From NCBI GenBank assembly GCA_963691815.1, contig OY829646.1, positions 1,922,001 to 1,986,000 of the forward strand: a stretch of 64,000 bases of DNA. The letters are read 5' to 3'. Positions within the stretch are counted from its first letter, which is position 1; every line of letters begins with the position of its first letter. This document shows, one piece after another, positions 1-10,834 of this stretch. The translations under genes were made by a program, and so were the position numbers. A model generated the notes under the pieces. That model worked only from the letters and a program-made list of their open reading frames with translations, was not told the DNA's origin and did no database searches. The stretch comes from Echiichthys vipera. Lineage: Eukaryota; Chordata; Actinopteri; Perciformes; Trachinidae.

Positions 1-2362
1 ATACGACGGAGCCTGACCAATAAGAGCTTTGTACGTAAGGAGAAGGATTTTAAATTCTATTCTAGATTTTACAGGTAGCCAGTGCAGAGAAGCTAATACA
101 GGAGAAATATGTTCTCTTCGATTTGTTTTAGTTAGTACACGAGCTGCAGCATTTTGGACCAACTGGAGACTCTTAACAGACTTATTGGAGCAGCCTGATA
201 ATAAGGAGTTGCAATAGTCCAGCCTAGAAGTAACATATGCATGGACAAGTTTCTCTGCATCTTTCTGAGAGACAATGTTCCTAATTTTTGCAATATTACG
301 CAGGTGAAAATATGCAGTCCTTGTTGTTAGTTTTATGTGAGAATCGAAGGACATATCCTGATCAAACATAACACCCAGATTCCTTACTGTGGTGCTGGAG
401 GACAACACAACATCATCTAGAGTAACAATGTCTTTAGCTATTGAGTTTCGGAGGCCTTTGGGGCCAAGTACAATAACTTCAGTTTTGTCTGAGTTTAGCA
501 TAAGAAAATTGCAGTTAGCCAATTAGATGCTCCAGTCTCTGTAGCAGGATGTGATGGTCAGTAGTGTCGAAGGCAGCACTAAGATCTAGTAAAACAAAAA
601 CAGAGACGAGTCCTTTGTCTGAAGCTATTAGAAGGTCATTAGTAATTTTCACCAGTGCTGTCTCAATGCTATGATTTGCTCTAAATCCTGACTGGAAATC
701 CTCAAATATCTCATTATTATGTAAAAAGTCACACAACTGATTGGCAACTAATTTCTCGAGGATCTTAGAGAGAAAAGGAAGGTTAGATATAGGTCTATAG
801 TTGGCTAGTACCTCAGGATCAAGACTGGGCTTTTTAAGAAGAGGTTTAATTACAGCTACTTTAAAAGACTGTGGTACATAACCTGCTGATAAAGACATGT
901 TAATCATATCTAATACAGGAGTGCTAATTAAAGGTAACACTTCTTTAAGTAACCTAGTTGGAATAGAATCTAGGAGACAAGTAGAAGGTTTTGATGCTGA
1001 AATAGTAGAGGTTTATTTGTTAAGGTCGACTGTAGAAAAGCAGTCAAAGAATATATCAGGTTGTACAGTTTGTAAGGTTCCTTGGTTTGATGAAAAATTG
1101 GTGCCAAGCGAGTTGATTTTGTCTCTAATAGTTATAATTTTGTCATTAAAGAAGGTCATGAAGTCGTTACTACTGAGGGTTATAGGAATACATGGCTCAA
1201 TAGAGCTGTGGCTCTCTGTCAGCCTGGCTACAGTGCTGAAAAGAAATCTAGGATTGTTCTTATTCTCCTCTATTAAAGATGAGTAATATGCTGCTCTGGC
1301 ATTACGGAGGTCCTTCCTATAGGTTTTAAGACTTTCTTGCCAAACTAAGAGAGATTCCTCCAGTTTAGTGGAGCGCCATTTACTTTCCAACTTTCGCGAT
1401 ATTTGTTTTAATTCACGGGTTTGTGAGTTATACCACGGAGCTAACTTCCTCTGTTTTATTATCTTCTTTTTTAAAGGAGCAACAGAGTCGAGTGTTGTTC
1501 TTAGAGAGCCTGCAACACTGTCAACAATGTGATAAATTTCAGAGAAACTAACGTTAGTGCAGGAGTCTTGAATATTAGGATAAGGCATTAAAGTAAATGC
1601 AGATGGAATCGCTTCCTTAAATTTAGTTAAAGCACTATCAGATAAACATCTAGTGTAGACACTTTTACCCAGAGGTAAGTAGTCCTGTAATATGAATTCA
1701 AAAGTTAATAAATAATGGTCTGATAAAATAGGATTCTGAGGAAAGACTATTAAGTCATTCATTTCCACACCATAAACCAAAACAAGGTCGAGGGTGTGAT
1801 TTAAACAGTGAGTAGGTTTATGTACACTCTGACTAAAACCAATCGAATCTAATAGAGAGATAAACGCGATACTGAGACTATTATTACCGCTGTCCACATG
1901 AATATTAAAATCACCTACAATGATTACTTTGTCAGATTTAAGGACTAAATTTGACAGAAACTCTGAGAATTCAGACAGAATTTCAGAGTACGGACCAGGA
2001 GCACGGTACACTATAACAAATATAATTGGCTGCACAGTTTTCCAGGTTGAATGTGAAAGACTAAGAACAAGACTTTCAAATGAATTATAATTTAGTTTAG
2101 GTTTAGGGTTTATTAATAGGCCTGAGTCATAAATAGCTGCAACGCCTCCTCCTCGACCACTGCCTCGAGGAATATGAGTATTAATATGACTGGGAGGAGT
2201 GGATTCATTTAGGCTAACATATTCTTCGGGACGCAGCCATGTTTCGGTCAGACAGAGTAAATCAATATGGTTATCTGATATCAGATCGTTTATGAATACA
2301 GCTTTAGATGACAGAGATCTGATGTTTAAAAGTCCACATTTTATTTCCTGATATTGTTGCAT
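1..2362 (-). pseudogene. L2 ORF2 (endonuclease-reverse transcriptase), broken
   Basis: The first 449 codons (2362 down to 1013) encode an apurinic-type endonuclease, with CLTETWL, the IVGDFNIH block and the LSDH block, followed by the linker to RT. An in-frame TAA at 1013-1015 stops the frame. The plus copy has a leucine codon there. The frame resumes through RT fingers (ANYRPISNLPFLSKILEKL) and motif A (LLDLSAAFDTTDH). Near 518 the sequence jumps from the LIG after motif A directly to CNFLMLNSDKTE, so motifs B and C with the catalytic aspartates are lost. The remainder to position 1 is the RT thumb and C-terminus. The element cannot make a working RT. Its role in an intact copy would be cytoplasmic translation followed by nuclear target-primed reverse transcription. 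Confidence 0.92.
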
Positions 2363-2443
2363 AGTCGCAGATTTTGCGTTGAGCTATAACGTTTTTCTTT
2401 ATAGCTCCTCTTCTGTTCATTTTTGATCTGTTTAATTTAAATG
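1..2443 (-). mobile_element. L2-clade LINE, 5'-truncated copy running off the left edge
   Basis: The minus strand matches the plus-strand L2 copy at 15709-20690 almost base for base, starting just before ORF2 (17033 in that copy). The homology ends at about 2443, so ORF1 and the 5' UTR are absent, as expected for 5' truncation during target-primed reverse transcription. Base 1 falls inside ORF2 at a point equivalent to about 19713, so the 3' end and tail lie outside the window. About 290 bp spanning the RT palm are deleted near position 518. Confidence 0.93.
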
Positions 2444-3272
2444 ATGTCCTCGGCCTTACTGGTTCATCACATCCCCCTCAAAAGTGGTGATGAGAGCCTT
2501 AAGACACGAAGGATGCTTCACTGTGACCATGGGACGAGGTTGTGTAAGGGCGCAGCTGTTGGCATGGCGAATTTCGATGCAACACAATGACAAAAGACAC
2601 TGCTGAATCTGCACACCGGGTGTTCAGATCAATTTCAATCGAGATCAAATTCAATTTTGAATTATTGTCATAGCGCCCCCTACTGGTGACAGGAAGTTAC
2701 ATTTGTATATGTTTTGATGTTCTTTTCCTAGCTGGTTGAACACATCCACCTCAAATCCTGTCAGCACATACTTAAGTCCTTTATGATGCTTGATCATGTA
2801 GCTTTTGGCTTTTCATCAAATTCTGTTGTCGTGGTGACCATCTTTCGCCGTAAAACAGGAAGTGGTTGTTACTTCTGCACACATTGTCCAACATGCCCCA
2901 AATTTATCATGATTCATAACAGTCCAGGCCTGAACACATCTGCATCTCAACATTTAGTTATAAGCATAGCGCCCCCTTCTGGCAACAGGGAAAATGACAA
3001 ATATCTACCGATTAACATGAAACTTATGTTGTGGGTTCTACACTTGGTGTAGGGTAACACAATGCATGTTTTGTGTATGTTGGGTAATGGCATGGCAGGC
3101 ATTTTGTACCGTCCGCCATAAACAGGAAGTTGCTCTTACTTCAGCATGAATTGCCAAATCGCACCACATTTCCCAGAAATTGTAAGAGTCAACGCCTGAG
3201 GACAACTACATGCCAATATCGACTAACAGACACAGCGCCATCTACTGGCAACAGGAAGTCAGACTTATATGG
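2444..3272. repeat. Degenerate tandem array, three units of about 270-290 bp
   Basis: Three diverged units each end in the same block: agcgccccctactggtgaca (about 2671), agcgcccccttctggcaaca (about 2964) and agcgccatctactggcaaca (about 3231). The 'hundred-bases-earlier' parts also align loosely (caggaagt followed by tt-rich sequence). This CCCCCTACTGG...ACAGGAAGT motif is common in fish intergenic DNA. No coding capacity is seen; the open frames here are chance. Confidence 0.65.
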
Positions 3273-3296
3273 CATAGATGTAACCAAGGTTAAAAA

Positions 3297-3384
3297 TTCA
3301 TTCATTCATCCATCTTCAACTGCTTGTCCCTATCGGGGTCATGGGGGAGCTGGAGACGATCCCAGCTGACATTGGGCATGAGGT
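3297..3384 (+). repeat. Fragment of an (ATTC)n-led short retroposon
   Basis: An attc microsatellite leads into a block reading catcttcaactgcttgtccc and on through gctgacattgggc. The same order is seen, more complete, at 45452-45766, where a target-site duplication identifies it as an insertion. Only the first 90 bp or so are kept here. 3385-3847 beyond it holds nothing I recognise. Confidence 0.6.
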
Positions 3385-3847
3385 TAAAAATCTGTATTAA
3401 AAATAATTCATCGCATATTAAAAACCAAGATGTTTGAATTAAAACACGGAAATTTCATAATGGAAAAGGGGGGGGGCACAGAAGAGGGCACATGCCACTT
3501 TCTAAACAATTTTAGGGATTTATAAAAAGCAAACTTGACGGAAGAATGAGCGGTCCTCCACGCACACTCTGACCCAGGCGCACGCAAAGAAACAGGATAA
3601 ATTAGAAAGGCGACACCGACTGCAGAAGGATGAAACATGAGAAACTGTGAAACTGAGACCATTGTGTAAAATATATCAAAATATTCCCTCGCATTAATCA
3701 TATGAAGAATTCACAATAAACAATACTTGCATGTTATGGAGTTTATTCTCATAAAATAATACGGTGAACAGGACAGATAATGTTTCACACTGATGCTGTT
3801 ATCGATGCCTCCATCTGGCTGACAGGAGTCCAGTGTTAATATGGTTA

Positions 3848-3860
3848 TCATGTATCATAG
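3848..3860. repeat. Target-site duplication, left copy (13 bp) of the Penelope-like dimer
   Basis: tcatgtatcatag occurs here and again at 7023-7035, exactly bordering the inverted dimer on both sides. This marks the whole dimer as one insertion event. Confidence 0.85.
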
Positions 3861-3919
3861 TTATCCTCAAAGCAATTTCAGTCAAAAAACAACTGGACTG
3901 GTTGTTTGTCTAGGAAGAC

Positions 3920-3950
3920 GTTTCACCTCTCATCCAAGAGGCTTCATCAG
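3920..3950 (-). ncRNA. Hammerhead-like ribozyme core, minus arm
   Basis: The reverse complement reads CTGATGA, a six-pair helix with a short loop, then GAAAC: the conserved catalytic boxes of a hammerhead. It is the mirror copy of 6900-6930. I could not place the cleavage site or outer helices with certainty. Confidence 0.55.
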
Positions 3951-4126
3951 TTCATGTACGCATCTGACCAGGCTGGGACTGGTCCAACTAACTGGTGTGG
4001 AGATCCAGGTATTTAACCTCTCACAAGGCCGATGATGTCACTGACACCCTTTGTTCTCCAAGTGCCCACGCCCGTCGTTAGAGTGACAGTCGTTGGTGGG
4101 CAGTTGGTTTCAACTTCGTTAGTGCT

Positions 4127-5192
4127 CTATTGAGTCTGAACGACAGTCGTTGGGGTCACCCGGGCCATGTGTGAACAGTTGTCCTTTGAGATTAGATTGT
4201 TGAATCTCCTGGGAAGGGATGAAAGGGCGGCATTGTAAATTGGAGATAAGTGGTGTCTCAGACCCCCTCCTCTGTTTAGCGATGGTTTCCCCACTTTTAC
4301 ATAGATGGCTTCTTTTACTCCTCTTTCAAACCATCTGTCCTCTCTGTCCAAGATTTGGACATTGCTGTCATCAAAGGAGTGGGCTTTCTCCTTGAGGTGT
4401 AAGTGGACAGCCGAGTCCAGGCCTGAGGAGTTAGCTCTCCTGTGTTGGGCCATGCGTTTATGCAGTGGTTGTTTTGTTTCTCCAATGTAAAGATCTTTGC
4501 ATTCCTCGTTGCATTGGACAGCATAAACCAGGTTGCTTTTGTGGTGGTGTGGTGTTCTGTCCTTCGGATGTACTAGTCTCTGTCTGAGTGTGTTACCGGG
4601 TTTGAAATACACAGGGATGCAGTGTTTGTTGAAAATCCTCCTGAGTTTCTCCGATACCCCAGCCACATATGGGATGACTATGTTGTTTCTCCTGTTATCT
4701 TTTTCTTTCTCAACCACTTTGGTTTTCTTTCTGGAGGCAGCTGCCGTTTTAACAAAGGTCCAGCTGGGGTAGCCACAAGTTGTGAGGGCGCCTCTCAGGT
4801 GCTTGCGTTCTTCCCCTTGAGCCTGTGAGCTAGTGGGTACGTTATCAGCTCTATGTTGCAGTGTTCTGATAACGCCAAGCTTGTGTTCCAAAGGGTGGTG
4901 AGAGTCGAAAAGTAGATATTGATCCGTGTGAGTGGGTTTTCTGTATACCCCTATGTGGAGGCTCCTGTCATTCTCCATATGGACGTCACAGTCCAAGAAG
5001 GGCAAGCTGTTGTCCTTAACTTCCTCTCTGGTGAACTTGATGTTTCTGTCCACTGAGTTGATATGTTCAGTAAAAGTTTTCACCTCTTTGGATTTGATCT
5101 TAACCCATGTGTCGTCCACATATCTGAACCAATGGCTTGGGGTTACTCCTTTAAAGGAGTTCAACGCCTTGCCCTCTACCTCCTCCATGTAC
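4127..5192 (-). pseudogene. Penelope-like RT/GIY-YIG ORF, 5'-truncated minus arm
   Basis: This frame matches residues from about 155 of the plus-arm protein to its C-terminus with only a few differences (for example A for V in the PYV-GVSEKL stretch, and V-G for S-E before KPSLN). It keeps the RT motif C (FRYVDDTW) and the GIY-YIG domain (LYIGETKQPLHKRM), but lacks the RT N-terminus with motifs A and B. The open frame continues past 5192 into the junction, so its first dozen residues are chimeric and not natural. On its own it cannot supply reverse transcriptase activity. Confidence 0.9.
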
Positions 5193-6723
5193 ATGGATGT
5201 ACATCTCCTGCTTATATGGACTCCCAAAAATCCATAAAGAAGGGGCCCCGCTCAGGCCCATTGTCAGCAGCATAAACTCGGTCACTTATAACATTGCCAA
5301 GCATGTTGCCAATATTCTGGCACCACTGGTGGGAAACACCCCACGCCACATCCAAAACTCCATGGACTTTGTGAACAAAGTCAGAGACCTAAAAATGGAT
5401 CCAGATGAAACCATGGTGTCCTACGATGTGACTTCCTTGTTCACCTGTATTCCAACCATGGAGGCCTTGGCCACGGTAAGAGAGCGGCTCACACAGGACA
5501 TTTCCTTACAAAACCGAACAAATCTCAAACCAGACCACATTTGCCAACTTCTGGATTTGTGCCTGAATACCACATATTTCCAGTTTAATGGCATTTTTTA
5601 CAGACAGAAACACGGCTGTGCCATGGGTTCACCAGTATCCCCTATTGTGGCAAATCTGTACATGGAGGAGGTAGAGGGCAAGGCGTTGAACTCCTTTAAA
5701 GGAGTAACCCCAAGCCATTGGTTCAGATATGTGGACGACACATGGGTTAAGATCAAATCCAAAGAGGTGAAAACTTTTACCGAACATATCAACTCAGTGG
5801 ACAGAAACATCAAGTTCACCAGAGAGGAAGTTAAGGACAACAGCTTGCCCTTCTTGGACTGTGACGTCCATATGGAGAATGACAGGAGCCTCCACATAGG
5901 GGTATACAGAAAACCCACTCACACGGATCAATATCTACTTTTCGACTCTCACCACCCTTTGGAACACAAGCTTGGCGTTATCAGAACACTGCAACATAGA
6001 GCTGATAACGTACCCACTAGCTCACAGGCTCAAGGGGAAGAACGCAAGCACCTGAGAGGCGCCCTCACAACTTGTGGCTACCCCAGCTGGACCTTTGTTA
6101 AAACGGCAGCTGCCTCCAGAAAGAAAACCAAAGTGGTTGAGAAAGAAAAAGATAACAGGAGAAACAACATAGTCATCCCATATGTGGTTGGGGTATCGGA
6201 GAAACTCAGGAGGATTTTCAACAAACACTGCATTCCTGTGTATTTCAAACCCGGTAACACACTCAGACAGAGACTAGTACATCCGAAGGACAGAACACCA
6301 CACCACCACAAAAGCAACCTGGTTTATGCTGTCCAATGCAACGAGGAATGCAAAGATCTTTACATTGGAGAAACAAAACAACCACTGCATAAACGCATGG
6401 CCCAACACAGGAGAGCTAACTCCTCAGGCCTGGACTCGGCTGTCCACTTACACCTCAAGGAGAAAGCCCACTCCTTTGATGACAGCAATGTCCAAATCTT
6501 GGACAGAGAGGACAGATGGTTTGAAAGAGGAGTAAAAGAAGCCATCTATGTAAAATCGGAGAAACCATCGCTAAACAGAGGAGGGGGTCTGAGACACCAC
6601 TTATCTCCAATTTACAATGCCGCCCTTTCATCCCTTCCCAGGAGATTCAACAATCTAACCTCAAAGGACAACTGTTCACACATGGCCCGGGTGACCCCAA
6701 CGACTGTCGTTCAGACTCAATAG
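5193..6723 (+). CDS. Penelope-like reverse transcriptase with GIY-YIG endonuclease
   Basis: An uninterrupted frame of 508 codons. In order: the N-terminal block YGLPKIHKEG (7-16), RT motif A around YDVTSLFT (76-83), motif B CAMGSPVSP (141-149), motif C FRYVDD (176-181), then a C-terminal GIY-YIG nuclease at about 375-455 with LVYAV, LYIGETKQ and an R-x3-QHR block. The RT N-terminal extension upstream of YGLPKIHK, present in full-length family members, is missing because the arm is 5'-truncated at the dimer junction. The listed start is simply the first ATG after the junction. RT plus GIY-YIG would nick the target and copy the RNA in the nucleus. The absence of stops and the near-identity of the arms suggest a fairly young insertion. 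An independent promoter is not visible. Confidence 0.93.
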
Positions 6724-6899
6724 AGCACTAACGAAGTCGAAACCAACTGCCCACCAACGACTGTCACTCTAACGACGGGCGTGGGCACTTGGAGCACAAA
6801 GGGTGTCAGTGACATCATCGGCCTTGTGAGAGGTTAAATACCTGGATCTCCACACCAGTTAGTTGGACCAGTCCCAGCCTGGTCAGATGCGTACATGAA

Positions 6900-6930
6900 C
6901 TGATGAAGCCTCTTGGATGAGAGGTGAAAC
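6900..6930 (+). ncRNA. Hammerhead-like ribozyme core, plus arm
   Basis: CTGATGA (6900-6906) is followed by gcctct...agaggt, which can pair as helix II, then GAAAC (6926-6930). These are the invariant core boxes of hammerhead ribozymes, known in the terminal repeats of Penelope-like elements. It lies about 180 bp downstream of the ORF stop. The cleavage triplet was not identified with confidence. Confidence 0.6.
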
Positions 6931-7022
6931 GTCTTCCTAGACAAACAACCAGTCCAGTTGTTTTTTGACTGAAATTGCTTTGAGGATAACGATGACCTGG
7001 ACGAATGAGAACATTCACAGGC

Positions 7023-7035
7023 TCATGTATCATAG
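7023..7035. repeat. Target-site duplication, right copy (13 bp)
   Basis: Identical to 3848-3860 and directly abutting the 3' end of the plus Penelope arm. Confidence 0.85.
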
Positions 7036-7812
7036 TGTTTAATATAGTCTTTATTTTCATGGCTTTAGTTGGTTTTATTTTAGTTGGTTTTTAAAATGTA
7101 ATGCCATTTTTTCATCACTTTGCGCATGCTTTTATATCCATCCATATGATTGCAAACACATGTGTGTTAATTGTCCATTAATGTGTCTCTGATGTGCACA
7201 TTACACTGAGGATGAATTGTTTTCACATAAATAACAGTTTCCCAGCATCATCTCTAAGTGTCGCTAAAGAAACAATAGCTGTAGAAATGTGCCAGCCATG
7301 AAGCTTGCGTGGCGCACCGCACATTTCCACTGTCATTTCACTTTTGATACATCTGAACGTTGGCGTGGAAAATGGCATATGCCACGTTTTTGTGCGTAAG
7401 CAACATTGATACATGAGGCCCCTGGTCCGTATCAGTACGCATTCGTAAACTTGCAGGATACGGACAGAAATACAGAGGAAATGTATGCAGAGTATTGACA
7501 GAAGGCTCCATCTGTATCTGTATGTGTCTCAAACGTAGAGCATAAATAAGCCTCAACACGTCCACAGGCTGCATGCGTCTCCTCATACAGGAGCCCAGGA
7601 GAGATATTGAGATAAAGCATGTGTATTTCAGCTAACCTCTTCTGTCTGCTTCAAGTCCAAAATTCAATTCAGCAATGTCGAGTGACAGACAAGTCAAAAG
7701 CAATGATATATAATATAATAACAAATACAAAGGTAAAAACATGAAAAATCACTAATAACAAAAGATATAAACATGGATTAAACAAAGGAAAAGAGCTTAA
7801 ACAGTTGCACTT
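7036..7812. other. No gene; possible remnant of a small DNA transposon
   Basis: The reverse complement of 7378-7426 reads cctcatgtatcaatgttgct and continues with gcttacgcacaaaaacg. This resembles the termini of Harbinger/ISL2EU-type elements in fish, but I see no convincing second terminus. Overlapping short frames on the minus strand (7223-7620) show no known domain. The rest is AT-rich and unassigned. Confidence 0.3.
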
Positions 7813-8539
7813 TGTAGGAATTTTACACACAATACTTTAGTCAAATCAGAAGGACCTCACAGAGTATATATTGCGTAATTCAAATTCTACAGGAGGCTTC
7901 CTGGAGTCAGCAGAGTCGTTGGCAGTTTAGTGCGCCAGCAGGCATTTATTAGCAAATGGACATCGGATGATACAGACGTCTGGAGAAATGTTCTATTCTC
8001 TATCTAGAATAACTGTGTGCAACACAGTACCCATGATCAGAGGCAAGAAGTTCTGATATCTATTCTAACTGCTCCAGCATTTATGCTTGTTACAAAGGCG
8101 TGGTTTATGTGTCTGCTTGTGCATGCATATGTGTACTTCAAAAGTAGCTGCTGCTCCATCTTCCATCTTCCACACCCGCGCGTCGGGGTGTCATCTGTAT
8201 AGCAGGACTTTCTTCTTTATCTGTGAAAAAGCACACACACTCATCCTCCCTCGTACCTTGACTCCTTTGTTTTGCTGAAGGCAATACTCTAATCTCAACT
8301 AGTTGCTAGGTGCGTTTGTGCAAGCTGGCTGTTTCATTGTCTTGTGACCTTGACTGACTGCCAAAGGTTCGTGTGCTTTGCAGAAAGCAGAAAAGCTTGA
8401 GCCTGGACTAATAATCCTACTATCACACTCTTAAATAATTATACTTATTGCGTCTTATTATCACACTCTCATTAATCATTACTAATACACACGCTAACAC
8501 ATGATTATGATACTTCACTCATTGATTATTAATTCTTCA
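7813..8539 (-). repeat. ERV-A 3' LTR (about 727 bp)
   Basis: The plus-strand sequence starts TGTAGGAATTTTACACAC and ends ...TTCTTCA, giving TG...CA termini on either strand. The first 205 bp are repeated at 31250-31452 next to the primer binding site, which proves LTR identity. On the minus strand an AATAAA is present about 140 bp before the LTR end (plus position about 7948), a plausible polyadenylation signal in R. Confidence 0.85.
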
Positions 8540-8549
8540 ATTCCCCCTG
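8540..8549 (-). other. ERV-A polypurine tract
   Basis: On the minus strand CAGGGGGAAT immediately precedes the LTR start TGAAGAATTAA. Position and purine content fit the plus-strand primer of reverse transcription. Confidence 0.75.
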
Positions 8550-8596
8550 TTGATCACTCACCAGAGTGATCATTCCTTCTTGGGACTATCTCTATT

Positions 8597-10521
8597 CTAG
8601 GGTCTGGGTCTGTTGTGGCTAACATTTGATACTTGGGCCCAACAGCCACACAAGGTCAGAATGGCTGCAAACACAGCAATTGACACCAATACTGAGGACA
8701 CAAGGGCTTTGTACTCCCCAAAGACACCCATCCAGCTGCCCCACATAGCTATGTCCACACCTGAGTGATCTTTCATCTTTTTGTTCAATACTCTGAGACC
8801 GTCTATGGCTTTTGTCAAACTACCATCCGCTGCTGTATTACTGGGGATGAATGTCCAACACTGATCACCAAAAATAGAGCAAACGCCCCCCCTCTCTGCC
8901 AACAACATGTCTACTGCAATGCGTGTCTGGAAGGACATCATGTAAGTTGCACTCAACTGATCTTTCACTGTAGCAAAACCTTCCTGTGTCCAATTACTTA
9001 ATCTCTGCACATTGTAATGTATGTAATTGATCCTGTCAACGTTCTTATTAGGAGTGATCGGGAATATTGCAGCTATTAGTGGTATGTTCTCAAAACCAGC
9101 TCCTACCTGATCTGCTAACTTATATTGATCCGGAACACCCCTAGGGACACCAATAGCATCGATATACGTAGGGTCTGGTTCCTGTTTCCAGTCACGTCTT
9201 TTCCTGACCAATGATTCACCTGATAACTTCACTGCCTGACTAATGTCAGTACCGTCCATGGGGATTACCTTAACCAGAAGGATAAGTGACACTAGGGCAC
9301 AAACGGACGTTTGGTTTTCCGGGAAGATATCATACAGTCTCCTATCCCCACAGTACCACCAGATGTCTGCTCTAGATAGTATGTTTTGACTTTTGTTATA
9401 CGGAATGACCGTCTGACATAGGGAGATATTAAATGTTGATAGCGGTACACTTCCCGTGAAATTAATACATGTGTAATTCATTGGTGGTATTATGATAGAA
9501 AACAACGGCTTCCTTTGTGTCGGGGGAGTCAATGGGTACACCTTATCAAACCTGGAGCAGTTCTGAGTCGGATTATCTTGTGTCATAAGGTCAATCATAC
9601 AAGTGGCGTTTACCGTGGCTCGTACAATGTGTAAAAGAGGTCTAGGTCCCATACAAACCAAGCAACTGGCGCTTGCTCCCACAGCTGCCTGTTGAGCTAA
9701 CATTAGCCAGTTGTTGCCTTTACCGGAAATCCCCGTAGCAACATAGAAATCGAAGTCTGTATCATCTTGTTCACCCCATACTATTACTTTGACCTCCCCC
9801 CCTTTCTGTAGCAGCCCGGTTAACCAAAAACTGTGTATTCCTCCCAGAAGTGGTGCTCCTCATCTGTGGTTTAACATTAATCTGGAAGGAGGGGTCTTGC
9901 CTGATTTGTAGTAGGCGCAAAGCAGGAGACCCCACCCGTTGTGTTGATTTACTCCGGTTAGATTGAATGTCAATTTAAGGGTGCGTCCAGTCCCTGAACT
10001 TGTAACCCTCATTGTAATTATTTTCTTTGTCTCTTTTGCAATAGTGGTGATGGGCTTACACTGCACTCTCCCATCGTCTGCGAAGCATGTTCCCCACCCC
10101 GTATTCTTGAAATCATTAGTTAAATACCAGCCACTGGGATGATATTGACCTGCGTTTGTCGATCCCCACTTCCCTGTTCTCCCATACAGTATGCTGAGTT
10201 GTATACCAAACGTAGTTATATAATTGAGATACGGACAGAACTGTGTCATGCTTTGGTGAGCCTGTTGTTGACTGCAGGGGGCGGAGTCTTGTTCACTTTC
10301 CGACGTCAAACGGGTCGTACGATTCTTGGCATGAGTCACATTACTTGGGGCTTTATTGGGGACGGTACTATTAGATTGCAACTGTGTTTTGTGATCATCA
10401 GAAATAAAGGCGGGAGCACTACTACTAGGGTGATTCCTAGGAGGAAACATAATGTTCCTCTGAGACCACAAAATCCTGGGTGTCTAAAGGGATGCCACGG
10501 ACGTGGCCTGCCAAGTTCCAT
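8597..10521 (-). pseudogene. env: ERV-A envelope glycoprotein (env), broken
   Basis: Surface (SU) sequence with many N-x-[ST] sites runs from about 10471, and transmembrane (TM) sequence runs to the stop at 8597. A basic cleavage motif, RKRRDW, lies at about 9200. Downstream come a coiled-coil region, an immunosuppressive-like block (LLAERGGVCSIFGDQCW) and a membrane anchor (SVLVSIAVFAAILTLCGCW) with a short tail. Breaks: an in-frame TGA at 9860-9862 splits SU, and the hydrophobic signal-like N-terminus (LLGITLVVVLPPLFL, about 10440) lies in a different frame from the rest, implying a shift near 10400-10470. In the cysteine cluster the residue after the second cysteine is tryptophan, where related envs have CX6CC. 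The gene would be expressed from a spliced RNA; no splice site was assigned. Confidence 0.88.
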
Positions 10522-10525
10522 AACT

Positions 10526-10702
10526 CTAACAATTATCTGACCATGCCCATATGAGATAAATTACCACTAAAATAATGAATATTACAATAAACACACTAAG
10601 TGTCCAGACACACACTGTTTGTTTTTCTGCTCCTTTTTTTACCCTATTTATCCACTCTATATACTGTGGTGTTTTTACTAATGGTGTATGTGGGTCAATC
10701 AT
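10526..10702 (-). CDS. 58-residue single-pass membrane ORF upstream of ERV-A env
   Basis: ATG at 10702-10700 opens 58 codons ending in TAG at 10526-10528, just before the env ATG at 10521. The first 30 residues are polar and basic (MIDPHTPLVKTPQYIEW, then a KK-containing stretch). Residues about 33-53 form one strong hydrophobic helix (TLSVFIVIFIILVVIYLIW), followed by a short tail AWSDNC. It is uninterrupted even though gag, pol and env around it are damaged. It could be an accessory membrane protein, the 5' part of an env leader in a spliced message, or a chance frame. I do not recognise the family. Confidence 0.45.
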   Translation of the reverse strand: MIDPHTPLVKTPQYIEWINRVKKGAEKQTVCVWTLSVFIVIFIILVVIYLIWAWSDNC

Positions 10703-10834
10703 AGATTATATGTATTTACAGAAGTCCCTTAACCCTGTTCGGTTAGATCTGTTCGGACTTGATCTAGGAACCTTTTGGGCTCCTCCCCCTGTCTGCACCT
10801 TGAAAGGTGAATCCACTTGTCACTGCCTGCACTT

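Larger units (their letters stand above)
3861..7022. mobile_element. Penelope-like element, head-to-head inverted dimer
   Basis: Two partial copies face away from each other: a minus arm 3861-5192 and a plus arm about 5193-7022. The arms are near-identical inverted repeats (3861-5192 against about 5660-6990) around a single-copy centre of roughly 465 bp. The plus arm carries about 35 bp more at its 3' end. A 13-bp duplication borders the pair. Penelope-like elements are known for such inverted or tandem partial copies, for a GIY-YIG endonuclease fused to RT and for hammerhead ribozyme motifs in their terminal repeats. All three are present here. Confidence 0.9.

Noticed and set aside
2783..3369. 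Two open frames (89 and 79 codons)
   Set aside because: They lie in the degenerate tandem array, differ in sequence between units and show no known motif.
4305..5275. Several plus-strand open frames of 60-100 codons across the minus Penelope arm
   Set aside because: They are antisense shadows of the RT/GIY-YIG frame and are mirrored exactly by minus-strand frames in the plus arm (5598-6545).
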